A stretch of 64,000 nt of DNA from Ustilago trichophora. Lineage: Eukaryota > Basidiomycota > Ustilaginomycetes > Ustilaginales > Ustilaginaceae. Below, in pieces: positions 22,038 through 30,067 of this stretch. The number at the start of each line of letters is the position of its first letter. Within the stretch, counting starts at the first letter, position 1. The notes below the pieces were generated by a model. It saw only the letters and a program-made list of their open reading frames with translations. It was not told where the DNA came from and ran no database searches. The translations under genes and the position numbers were made by a program. The stretch spans positions 186,001-250,000 of the forward strand of contig OOIN01000041.1 of the NCBI GenBank assembly GCA_900323505.1. The letters are read 5' to 3'.

Positions 22038-23896
22038 TTTGAATTAGAGTTTAGAGCGAGAAAGAGAAGGAGGTGGTAAAAAGACGAAGCGATGCGAAAT
22101 TGGAATGTGTTGTCGAGTATATAGCAAGACGAATCGGTTGGCTATGTTGGGAGGATAAGTGTGAGTGTAGATGGCGATGGCGATGGCGATGGAGATGGAG
22201 GTGATGAGAGATGATGGGAGTGGTAAAAAGGTGAGTCGGGGCAATGATTTGGGGAGAGAAGGTCCAAGCGGAGGCTTAGCAGCGGCGGGCGGAGGAAGAG
22301 GCGGCGGGGCGGCGGTTTTGGATTTGGATTTGGATTTGCTGAGGACTCTCTGAACGCATAAGTTGGCGGCAAATGTGCTTTCCGAAGGCAGGTTTTGACA
22401 GGAATTTCAACGAAATCAAACAAAAGTGGATCGCTGCCCCGCAACAGAAAAAAGGCACACCAGGCAAGCGGAGAGTCTAAGTCTGAGTCTCTCTCTGACT
22501 GTCAAAAAGCGGAGCTCCGGTCTAGGTTGCTGAGAAAAGAGGTTAAGGATTGTGTGGCTTGACTCGCGGTGATTGCGCTGTTGCTTCGTAAGTGTGTCAC
22601 TGTTGATCCCCACACTCTTGAATCACATCCCTAGGTGACACGCCACACTAATCTCGTCACACTCTGATCAAGCAGAGCGTGACAGCCGAGAGTCTATAAC
22701 CGAGTTTCGAGTTGGACACACCATCAATTCAATACATGCTGTACTGTACAGTACTGTACTGTAGTGTGCCATATGTTGTTGATGTTGGCCCGCTTACAGA
22801 GATCGCACAGAGGATGTATGTATGTCAGAGTGTATCATGGTACGAGCCACGCCTACTGTATGCAAGGGTGGTCATACCATACCAACATATCTAAGCTGGA
22901 TAGCTTAGTGTGAGAGAGAGTGTGTGAGAGAGTGTGGTTACCACCGTCTGACTGTCAAAAATTCAAGAAGATCTCGCAGTACTGTACTGTACAGTACAGC
23001 AAAATATTAAAAAATGCAGGAATGAGTTTTGCGATGTGTTGCTGTTTCACAGGCCAGATTCTGATTGCATTCCAGCGTGTCGCCCTTTTCTTTTTCCCCG
23101 CTATCGGTGTGTCAGAGCCTCGTGTCTGCCTAACACGCATTTGCCGCCAAGTTCAACCTTGGGCACGTCGGATGGAGAGAGCCTCCCTTTTCGACGTTGA
23201 TCACGAGAATACAGCTAAAGGGTTTGACAGGTCTGTCATCTGCCAACCTCGATGCTTGGCGTGTTTTGTGTGTACATTGAGCGTGTGACAGCTAAACCGA
23301 GCACTTGGTGGTGTGCATGCTTTTGCTACTGCATCTTACATGATTTGCACCTTGCACCTCGTCTGCAGTATTAGTGACCGAAATGCGATGTTCAGCTCAG
23401 ACGACAATGGCGGCGAGGTTGACCCGTCTCTCTCTCGCGCGCGCTCTCTCTCTCTCTTTCTCTAAACGACGCCACATTACAAGCCGAAAAAGTCTCGGAG
23501 CGGTGTTGCCGAATGCAAAACGTCTGATCCCACTCTTGCTTCAAGGTACTGTATTTACACTCTACAAAGCTGCATTCGGAAGAGCCGCGGATCCTGATCT
23601 GACGATACTGTATGCGTCGTCCTAAGCGAGGCAAGGTTGGTTCCCACAGAGCGCGAGGCGAGAATTTAGATCAAAGATGTTAGGCCTTCTTGATGAACAT
23701 TCTAGCAAAAAAAAGAATTGCCAATGTGGAGGAAAATTGCACCTTTTCTTTTCGAAGTGAGTGACGTGCGTGTGCAGGTGAGAAAAGGAGAGAGAGACAC
23801 ATGATTCAGGGTCCATCTGCAGCTTGTTACTGTCTGCTGCTGTCTGCTGCTGTTGCTGCAACTGCGCCCGTTGCCCGCCCAGAAAAGGGGTCCAGC

Positions 23897-23900
<4 letters not shown>
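22038..23900. other. Intergenic region with TACTGTA palindromes, left flank of the transposon
   Basis: There is no credible gene in 1.86 kb. Features seen are a GAT/GGC-rich ATGGCGATGGCG stretch at 22171-22206, two dense TACTGTA/TACAGTA palindromic clusters (22740-22763 and 22976-23000), single copies near 23546 and 23606, and CTG/TCT repeats near 23430-23460 and 23825-23860. It runs into the (CA)n microsatellite that borders the transposon. Confidence 0.5.
22740..22763. repeat. TACTGTACAGTA palindrome cluster
   Basis: Overlapping copies of TACTGTA and its complement TACAGTA form a nearly perfect palindrome. A second cluster is at 22976-23000. Confidence 0.6.

Positions 23901-23958
<58 letters not shown>
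23901..23958. repeat. (CA)29 microsatellite, left flank of the transposon
   Basis: Twenty-nine uninterrupted CA units directly abut the left end of the mobile element. The right end abuts a (CA)n tract on the same strand, so the element appears to have inserted into one microsatellite. Confidence 0.95.
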
Positions 23959-23959
<1 letters not shown>

Positions 23960-24023
23960 GGGGGTTTCAAATTTTTCGAGTTTTTGAAAACTCGAGTTTT
24001 TTTCGAGTTTTCAAAAACTCGAG
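23959..24023 (+). repeat. Left terminal inverted repeat
   Basis: It starts AGGGGGTTTCAAATTTTT and holds two copies of a CGAGTTTT(T/C)...AAAACTCG palindrome separated by a T-rich 11-base spacer that the right end lacks. Confidence 0.88.
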
Positions 24024-24260
24024 TCTGCAATTGCTTATGTAAGCTCAGCCAAACTCAAAAAAAATTGGGTTTTCAAACATTCGCCTATTTTGAGTGTGGT
24101 GCGACCATTGAGTCTGGGTCTGGGTCGGGTCTACAAAGCCACGTGACATATCCCGACTTCCGCGCCTTCTAACTGCGCACTCCGCAAAGACCTGCTCAAC
24201 TTGTACCTTTTCGCTCTCTTCTGTCAACCATCGTCTCCAACATTTCCGCGCCTTGTCGGA

Positions 24261-25912
24261 ATGGAGAACTATCTTCATTCCCACGATGGCGAGAGCCAGA
24301 GCTTATCTCTTGGCTGCGAAAACACTTCTTTGACAACAATCTCTGCCAGCAAAAACATGGACAATTCAGCGCTTCCTGCGCTCAGGCTTCCTCTGCCCAG
24401 CGCGGGAGGCGAGTCCACAGGCTCCTCATCCGATGTTTCTCGCCAGCCATCATCTTCTCATCCTACAACCGCCGCTTCCAATTCTCGCACGCAGCAACAA
24501 GCATCTTCGTATCGCCGTACACTTCCTGCCCGCGCTACTCGCTCAGTCTCATCGGTCCCAAGCGCCTCATCGTCCCGGTTTACCAGAGGTGGAACGTACT
24601 TCAACTGGACGGACGAGGAAACCGAGCGTCTCGTGGACGTTATATACAACTCACCAAGATTCCAGATCGCTTTACTACGAGGTCGAGTCAGCAACGCCCA
24701 AGAAAAGGGACATAAAACGAACAAAGTCGTCACTTGTCAAGAAGTATTCAAGCTGGTGTTCCCCAACGAAGACGTCGCAAACTGTGGCGATCGTATTAAA
24801 GCCAAGCTTCGCGGGTTAGAAGAAAAGTACAAGAAGATCAGAGCTTCGTTGTCGCAAACAGGATCTGGTCTTCTTTTTTGCAACATGCAATCCAACCACT
24901 CGGTGAGTACGCCGACACTTTGTCTTGGTATGGTATGATTACATTGGGTTACATGGAACTGACGAACTACCTTTCCTTCCTTGACCTCTCTGCTTTAGGA
25001 CTTTACCAACCGTGCCGCAATCACTAAGACCTACCCTTGGTTTGAGCGGTGGCACGAGATGGCAATCAATCGCCCCGAGACCGGTCCTGTGGTCTTGCTC
25101 ACCAGCACGCCTTACGACTCTACGCCTGCCCCCGCCACTACGCCTGCCCCCGCCACTACGCCTGCCCCCGCCACTACGCCTGCCCCCAGCACTTCTGAAT
25201 CCAATGTACATGACATGGACGAGGACGATGACGACATCTTTCCTGGAGACCGTCGCATTCCTTCATTGGATGCAATTGCCGAATCTTCTTCCGAGGACCC
25301 ATTCTCAGGTCGGGTCCTTGCTTCCTCTTTGTCGCACCCGAACACGCATGCATCCCCTCTTCGCAACAATGCCTTGTCCAGCCACGCTTCTACCACCTCC
25401 ATCAGCACCCCTTTACCCGTCAACGACACCGTCCGCCGTAATGCCAGCTCTGCATTTGGTGCTGACGGTGAAGAAGATCTCAACAACAGATCGGCTCGTG
25501 ACTCGGTAACCTCGGATGCGATTCCCAGGTTTCGATCGACTTCTCAAGCAAGGGGGGGAAGCGCGACGATATCTCTGACCTCATGCGCATCTTCATCGAA
25601 GGCCAATCAGAGACACAAGTCAAGGTGGAGGAAGAGCGCACAAAGCGCGAGGAAGAGCTCACAAAGCGAGAGGAACAGCTCACAAAGCGAGAGGAAATGC
25701 GACTCAAGTACCAGGAAAAGGAGCATGAAAGGATGGAGCGGATGAGAGTTAGGGATCATCACTTCATGCTCAGTGTCCTTGGATACGCTCGTCCTTCTGC
25801 AGCCACCGATCACAACAACATGAACAACATGAGCCTCAACAGCATGATTGGTGGCTTGGATGAATCACTCCATGAACAGGGCGCCGAGACCTTCAACGAG
25901 CGCGTTCCTTAG
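24261..25912 (+). CDS. Myb/SANT-like DNA-binding protein of the Harbinger element, frame-disrupted
   Basis: The ATG at 24261 opens MENYLHSHDGES. Exon 1 ends at 24902 (GTGAGT) and exon 2 starts at 24999 (CTTTAG), phase 0, intron 96 bases. After a Ser/Thr/Pro-rich leader comes a Myb/SANT-like trihelix: FNWTDEETERLVDVIY, then KLRGLEEKYKKIRASL, then AAITKTYPWFERWHEM, with conserved Trp/Phe positions. Four TPAPAT repeats and an acidic patch follow. The frame in use until 25505 then runs into unrelated sequence, while a second frame from 25529 gives a clear charged coiled coil (repeated E-E-L-T-K-R-E-E) ending at 25912. The two frames join in phase if 25506-25528 is removed; it has GT and AG ends but at 23 bases is too short for a normal intron. 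A G7 run at 25552-25558 is another possible slip site. In this class the Myb-like protein binds the element ends and recruits the nuclease. Confidence 0.78.
25122..25193 (+). repeat. Four tandem 18-base repeats in the Myb-like gene
   Basis: Units of ACGCCTGCCCCCGCCACT, the last one diverged by two bases, encode Thr-Pro-Ala-Pro-Ala-Thr. They lie in the linker between DNA-binding domain and coiled coil. Confidence 0.9.
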
Positions 25913-26255
25913 TCTTGTGGCTTGGCCCAGCCACTCACAAACGAGCGACGTCTCTTCAATCGGTGTGGCTTGGTACTTCCTTCCTCGCTCTCCTGTACCA
26001 TTGTAACTTGTAGTGATCGTCGCATCATCATTCAATTCAACCGTCTGTCATCGTCTGTACATGATTGCGATCAACCTTGTCTCCAAATGGTTGGGTGTGT
26101 GCGCATATCCGAATTCCGAGAACGCGTGAGCTGCGCACTTTTGGTCTTTACTGCGCAGTTTTTGACTTGCTTTCTCACAACTCTTTCCTCCTTCCTTCCG
26201 TCAAACACCAACACCAACACCAACACCACCACCTTCGACGACATCACATACAGCC

Positions 26256-27803
26256 ATGGTTCGGGTCTCCTCCAAGCAGGAACTCCTCAATCAACTACAA
26301 ACAGCGATTCAGCATTCGATCCTTTTCGAAACCTTGTTGAATTCAGAATTGGCTATAGACAACAACTGCAGTGACAGCTACGACGACGACTACAAGTATG
26401 CTTTTGCACGTGCACTTGCCGTTATGTACTTAGCTGTCTTAAGCGACCGATACTCTGTGGAACGTCACCTCTTGTCTCGCCGCAAGGACACTATTCTGGA
26501 TCGACTTGACCACTACTCCGAATACAACCATAAGCTCTACCGCGGCCTAGTTCGCATGACACCGCAGGCATTCGAGGACCTCACACTACGACTCAGCTCA
26601 ACGGATGTCTTCAAGAACACCAGGAATTACAGGAGGGTTCAAATGCAGATTGCGGTCGGGTTGTACTGCCTAGGTCGATCGGGAAATGGCGGAGGCGTTC
26701 GTGATGCTGCCTTTGCTTGCGGGTGCTCATGGGGTTCCGTCCATCTTTGGACTGAGAAGACAATCAAGGCACTTTACGAGATCAACACCGAGGTAGTCAC
26801 CTTTGCTACCGAAGATGAACGCGCCAAGGCCTCCGCCTGGGTTAAGGAAAAATCTGGCGTGGAAGAATGGGGTCGCGGATGGCTTGTTGCAGACGGCACA
26901 CACATCAACCTCGCGTGGAAACCTGCAATGAATGCTCGAGAGCACTACTCGTACAAAGGTGACTACACTTTCAACGTCGCTCTTGTCTTTCTTCCTCATT
27001 CTCTTCGCATTGTGGAGTCAGTCGTTGGCCATCCTGGTTCTTCTCATGACTCGCGTGTCTGGGCGTCTGGCCAGGGCATCGTAGCCAAACCTCGTCTGCA
27101 TCTGGACGAAGGCGAGTTTGTCTGGGTGGATTCCGGATTCGGGTACTCAAGCTATTCTGTCAGTCCATATGGAAATACTTTCGCTGACCAGAGCCGCGAC
27201 ATCAGGTTCTTCAACTTCAGCATGTCTCGCATCCGCGTTCGAGCAGAGCATGGAATCGCCTACCTCAAGAATTGCTTTCAGTGCCTAATGGGTTATCGAG
27301 GAAACCTATATCGAGAGGAGGACCACCAAAAGGCGGCGTACGCCATTCAAGCATGCATCATTGCCCACACATTTGCCAGCCGTTACGACAGACCCGACGA
27401 TGTAGCCGAACATCTGTTGGAAATGTATTCCCCTGAAGTTGTCCAAGATGTCACAGCCGAACTCAGCTCTTACCAGCAAGCTACGGAAGGTGCAAGGGTA
27501 CACCGTCGAGAGAACCAAGTTCGTTATGAACAGGAACTGGCACGTGCGACGGAAGGCATGTCTCAACGGCAGCTTGCCACCTTTAGGGCTGATGCCGCTC
27601 ACGCTCTTCGAGAGGAAATGGTTACCGCTTTGTTCACATCTTATTCTCGCCGATTCGAAGATACAACCGCGGCCTCTAGGCGAAGAGGCAGGACAGAGGC
27701 TGGACTTGAATCGGAACAGGGACGTGTCGCTCGACGCAACGAGGCACGAAGAGCTCAAAGGTCACAGCAGGCTCAACAGTCACAGTCTCAGGACGCGCAA
27801 TAG
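26256..27803 (+). CDS. PIF/Harbinger-type DDE transposase (DDE_Tnp_4, HARBI1-like nuclease)
   Basis: The single uninterrupted frame of 515 residues starts with ATG 26256. Residues 95-175 show the helical N-terminal part with a helix-turn-helix-like segment (VRDAAFACGCSWGSVHLW) typical of these nucleases. The RNase H-like core keeps every acid: Asp213 in VADGTHINLAW, Asp265 in GHPGSSHDSRVWA, Asp292 in FVWVDSGFGYSSY followed by PYG, and Glu331 in RVRAEHGIAYLKNCFQ. The family cuts and rejoins transposon ends together with a Myb-like partner, which is encoded just upstream. The last 90 residues are charged and Gln-rich. No stop or frameshift is seen, so the enzyme could be functional. It carries no intron. 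Confidence 0.93.
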   Translation: MVRVSSKQELLNQLQTAIQHSILFETLLNSELAIDNNCSDSYDDDYKYAFARALAVMYLAVLSDRYSVERHLLSRRKDTILDRLDHYSEYNHKLYRGLVRMTPQAFEDLTLRLSSTDVFKNTRNYRRVQMQIAVGLYCLGRSGNGGGVRDAAFACGCSWGSVHLWTEKTIKALYEINTEVVTFATEDERAKASAWVKEKSGVEEWGRGWLVADGTHINLAWKPAMNAREHYSYKGDYTFNVALVFLPHSLRIVESVVGHPGSSHDSRVWASGQGIVAKPRLHLDEGEFVWVDSGFGYSSYSVSPYGNTFADQSRDIRFFNFSMSRIRVRAEHGIAYLKNCFQCLMGYRGNLYREEDHQKAAYAIQACIIAHTFASRYDRPDDVAEHLLEMYSPEVVQDVTAELSSYQQATEGARVHRRENQVRYEQELARATEGMSQRQLATFRADAAHALREEMVTALFTSYSRRFEDTTAASRRRGRTEAGLESEQGRVARRNEARRAQRSQQAQQSQSQDAQ

Positions 27804-28136
27804 GATGCAGTGGCGACGAGAAGCGCCTTGCCCAACAGCGCACTCCTCTCGCCCCAGCATCCCTTTCGAATCGAAACGCAGCAGGAGCCTCGTCGCCACT
27901 CGCCTAACCCTCAAGCAGTCCCCTCAAGAGCCAGGCCTCTAGCTTGAGGGAACCACACAGTTCACTTAAAGGTAAGTTTTATTCCGGCTCAAGAATGTTT
28001 TGCTACCTTCGAAGTTTCTGACAATTTCTATCTTTCATCCATCTCGCAGCTTCATCACCACTTCACTTTCCTACATCGTCACCGTCGGCACTCCTCGGTT
28101 GCCCTCTCCTCGCCATCATTGCTGAGGAGGACTCCC

Positions 28137-29348
28137 ATGTCGCTCATCCACAACCGATGCGAGTTCTCGGATCGCCAGGTCGTTCGCATTCAGGAGACTC
28201 CCGACGTCGTTCCTGATGGTCAGACCCCTCACACCGTAAGCATGTGCGCCTACGACGAATTGGTCGACGTCAGCAAGCCTGGTGACCGCGTCGAGATCAC
28301 CGGTATCTTCCGAAGCACACCTGTCCGCGTCAACCCTCGACAGCGTAGTCTCAAGAGTCTCTACAAGACATTCGTTGACATCCTTCACATCAAGCGCACC
28401 AACGCCAAGAGGCTCGGCGTTGATCTCTCTACTCGAGACGCTTCCGAGCAAGCTGCCGGCCCTGGCGCGCAAGCTGTCGGTGTCGGCGGTGAGGAGGACA
28501 ACGAGGATGTCGATGTGCAGAGCGGCTTTGGTGGAGATGCAACTCACAGTGTCTTGCACGAAGTGAAGGAGCAGCAGACGCTCAGCATCGCCAAGGCCGG
28601 TATCATTACCACCCTCAATGCACGTGCCTCGATCCTCACGGCTGCCAACCCAACAGGCTCGCGCTACAACGTCAACCTGCCCATCACCAAGAACATCGAT
28701 CTTCCTCCTACCCTCATCAGTCGATTCGATCTGGTCTACCTGGTGCTCGACAAGATCGACGAGGCCAACGATCGCCGTCTGGCTTGCCACCTGGTCAGCC
28801 TCTACTTGGAAGACAAGCCCGACACTAGTGGCAAAGACATTCTGCCCATCGAGACACTCACCGCCTATATCTCTTACGCACGCAACCGCATCTCGCCGGT
28901 CCTCACCAAGGAAGCCGGTGACGCTCTCGCTGCTCGCTACATCGAGCTGCGTAAAGTCGGTGAGGACCCACGCAGCGCCGAGGGCCGAATCACTGCTACG
29001 ACAAGACAGCTCGAATCGATGATCCGTCTGTCCGAGGCACACGCTCGCATGCGTTTCGCCGACGAGGTTGTAGTGGACGATGTTGAGGAGGCAGCCCGTC
29101 TGATCCGCAAAGCAGCCAAGTCTTCAGCTACCGACCCGCGCACTGGCCTTGTTGACCTGGACCTCATCAACACAGGCCAATTGTACCACCAGCGCAAACT
29201 TGCTGGCGATCTGCGACGCGAGCTCCTCCAACTGCTCGACGAGATGGGCAGCGGCTTTGGCAGGGCTACCTCTCCTTCGGGCCCTTCGTCGACTGCCCCG
29301 ACCAAAGCTGTTCGATACGTCGATTTCGCCAAAACGCTCAATGACTAG
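28137..29348 (+). CDS. Captured MCM4 (CDC54) helicase fragment lacking the ATPase centre
   Basis: The ORF (403 residues from ATG 28137) is unmistakably MCM4: MSLIHNRCEFSDRQVV, DGQTPHTV, PGDRVEITGIFR and VDILHIKRTNAKRL match the end of the MCM N-terminal domain; VLHEVKEQQTLSIAKAG, LPPTLISRFDLVYLVLD and TTRQLESMIRLSEAHARMRF match the part after Walker B through the sensor helices. Between them the protein jumps in frame from an acidic linker (GGEEDNEDVDVQSGFGG) to DATHSVLHEV, so about 130 residues with Walker A (GDPGTSKS) and Walker B (DEFDK) are absent. It also lacks the zinc-binding N-terminus and the C-terminal winged helix. Full-length MCM4 is about 850-1000 residues. It lies inside the transposon, 333 bases after the transposase stop, in the same orientation. 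The frame stays open over 1.2 kb. It could encode an ATP-binding-dead MCM4 fragment, or be recently trapped cargo. Confidence 0.88.
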   Translation: MSLIHNRCEFSDRQVVRIQETPDVVPDGQTPHTVSMCAYDELVDVSKPGDRVEITGIFRSTPVRVNPRQRSLKSLYKTFVDILHIKRTNAKRLGVDLSTRDASEQAAGPGAQAVGVGGEEDNEDVDVQSGFGGDATHSVLHEVKEQQTLSIAKAGIITTLNARASILTAANPTGSRYNVNLPITKNIDLPPTLISRFDLVYLVLDKIDEANDRRLACHLVSLYLEDKPDTSGKDILPIETLTAYISYARNRISPVLTKEAGDALAARYIELRKVGEDPRSAEGRITATTRQLESMIRLSEAHARMRFADEVVVDDVEEAARLIRKAAKSSATDPRTGLVDLDLINTGQLYHQRKLAGDLRRELLQLLDEMGSGFGRATSPSGPSSTAPTKAVRYVDFAKTLND

Positions 29349-29602
29349 TCGACGGTGACGGTTTCTGTGTCATTGTTCCTGATAACTCAAGCTACCTCAG
29401 CGTTGCCATCTTTGTATATACAGATGTTTGTGTTGTGGCCACCACCGTCTTCAATTGAGTCTTTGTGACATGCTTTCACGTCTGATATGTGCGGGATTTC
29501 GGAATTCGGATCACGACTAGTCGGCCGTGTGAAGACCAGACTCGAGTCTCCTAGACCCAAACTTGTTGCACAAAAATGGGGGCGTCAAAAGTTGAGTAAA
29601 CG

Positions 29603-29653
29603 CGAGTTTTTGAAAACTCGAGTTTTCAAAAACTCGAAAAAATTTGAAACCCC

Positions 29654-29655
<2 letters not shown>
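29603..29655 (-). repeat. Right terminal inverted repeat
   Basis: On the minus strand it reads inward from 29655 as AGGGGGTTTCAAATTTTTT and then the same CGAGTTTTTGAAAACTCGAG palindrome as the left end, minus the left end's 11-base spacer. Confidence 0.88.

Positions 29656-29691
<36 letters not shown>
29656..29691. repeat. (CA)n microsatellite, right flank of the transposon
   Basis: This 36-base AC tract continues the repeat found at the left boundary. Confidence 0.92.
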
Positions 29692-29693
<2 letters not shown>

Positions 29694-30067
29694 AAACACA
29701 GCCTTGACCTTTGCAGCTCAACCAATCTGCCGCATTGTTTGCATCGAATTGACAGCAATTACAGTACATCTCGAGGCTGTCGCGGATATGGGCGTATAGA
29801 GTTCTACTCTGTGTGTGTGAGATTCGGGAGCAAAGTGTGGGAATCGCTTGTCACTTTGCTCTACGCCCACTTTTTGTTTGCCATCCTTATCACTTCCATC
29901 TTTGTCCAAAAAGGTAACTCGTCCAAAAAGGTAACTCTGTTTGATCGATCGGCTCAGTTCCGTCTCTTCACCATCGCCGCATAAAGTCACAAGCCAAACC
30001 TGCAAACAAGCTCAGCCTTTGCTTTGTGACGATTTGATTGGTAAGAGCAGTGTCACAATAACACAAA
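29692..30067. other. Promoter region of the MATH/BTB gene
   Basis: No gene is seen. It includes a direct repeat of GTCCAAAAAGGTAACTC at 29905-29937 and a TACAGTACAT motif at 29761. The ACACAAAATGACC context at the end of the stretch is a good start-codon surround. Confidence 0.4.

Larger units (their letters stand above)
23959..29655 (+). mobile_element. PIF/Harbinger-class DNA transposon carrying an MCM4 fragment
   Basis: The element of 5697 bp is bounded by inverted ends that both begin AGGGGGTTTCAAATTTTT (23959 inward; 29655 inward on the minus strand) and continue for over 50 bases into a GAGTTTTTGAAAACTC palindrome. Both sides are flanked by (CA)n on the same strand, allowing a 3-base ACA duplication (23956-23958 and 29656-29658), though a microsatellite makes its length ambiguous. 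Inside, all on the plus strand, are a Myb/SANT-like DNA-binding gene and a DDE transposase gene, the two-protein set that defines PIF/Harbinger elements, then a truncated MCM4 gene. TGGGTCT-type motifs recur in inverted orientation near both ends (24113-24132; 29533-29559). Stretches between its genes (25913-26255, 27804-28136, 29349-29602) hold no further ORF; 27972-28050 looks like an intron (GTAAGT...CTCGCAG) in the leader of the MCM4-like ORF. Class is inferred from the protein pair, 3-base duplication and G-rich ends. Confidence 0.88.

Noticed and set aside
20541..22079. Open frame of 512 codons opposite the aldehyde dehydrogenase
   Set aside because: It is the mirror of a strongly biased coding strand; the sequence is Val/Gly/Asp-rich without family similarity and overlaps a certain gene fully.
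27439..27942. Extra ORF over the 3' end of the transposase
   Set aside because: It is a shifted frame of the transposase tail and ends before the probable leader intron of the MCM4-like ORF; it does not fuse the two genes.
29487..29984. Plus-strand ORF across the right transposon end and CA tract
   Set aside because: It consists of translated inverted repeat and (CA)n (Thr-His repeats); chance frame.
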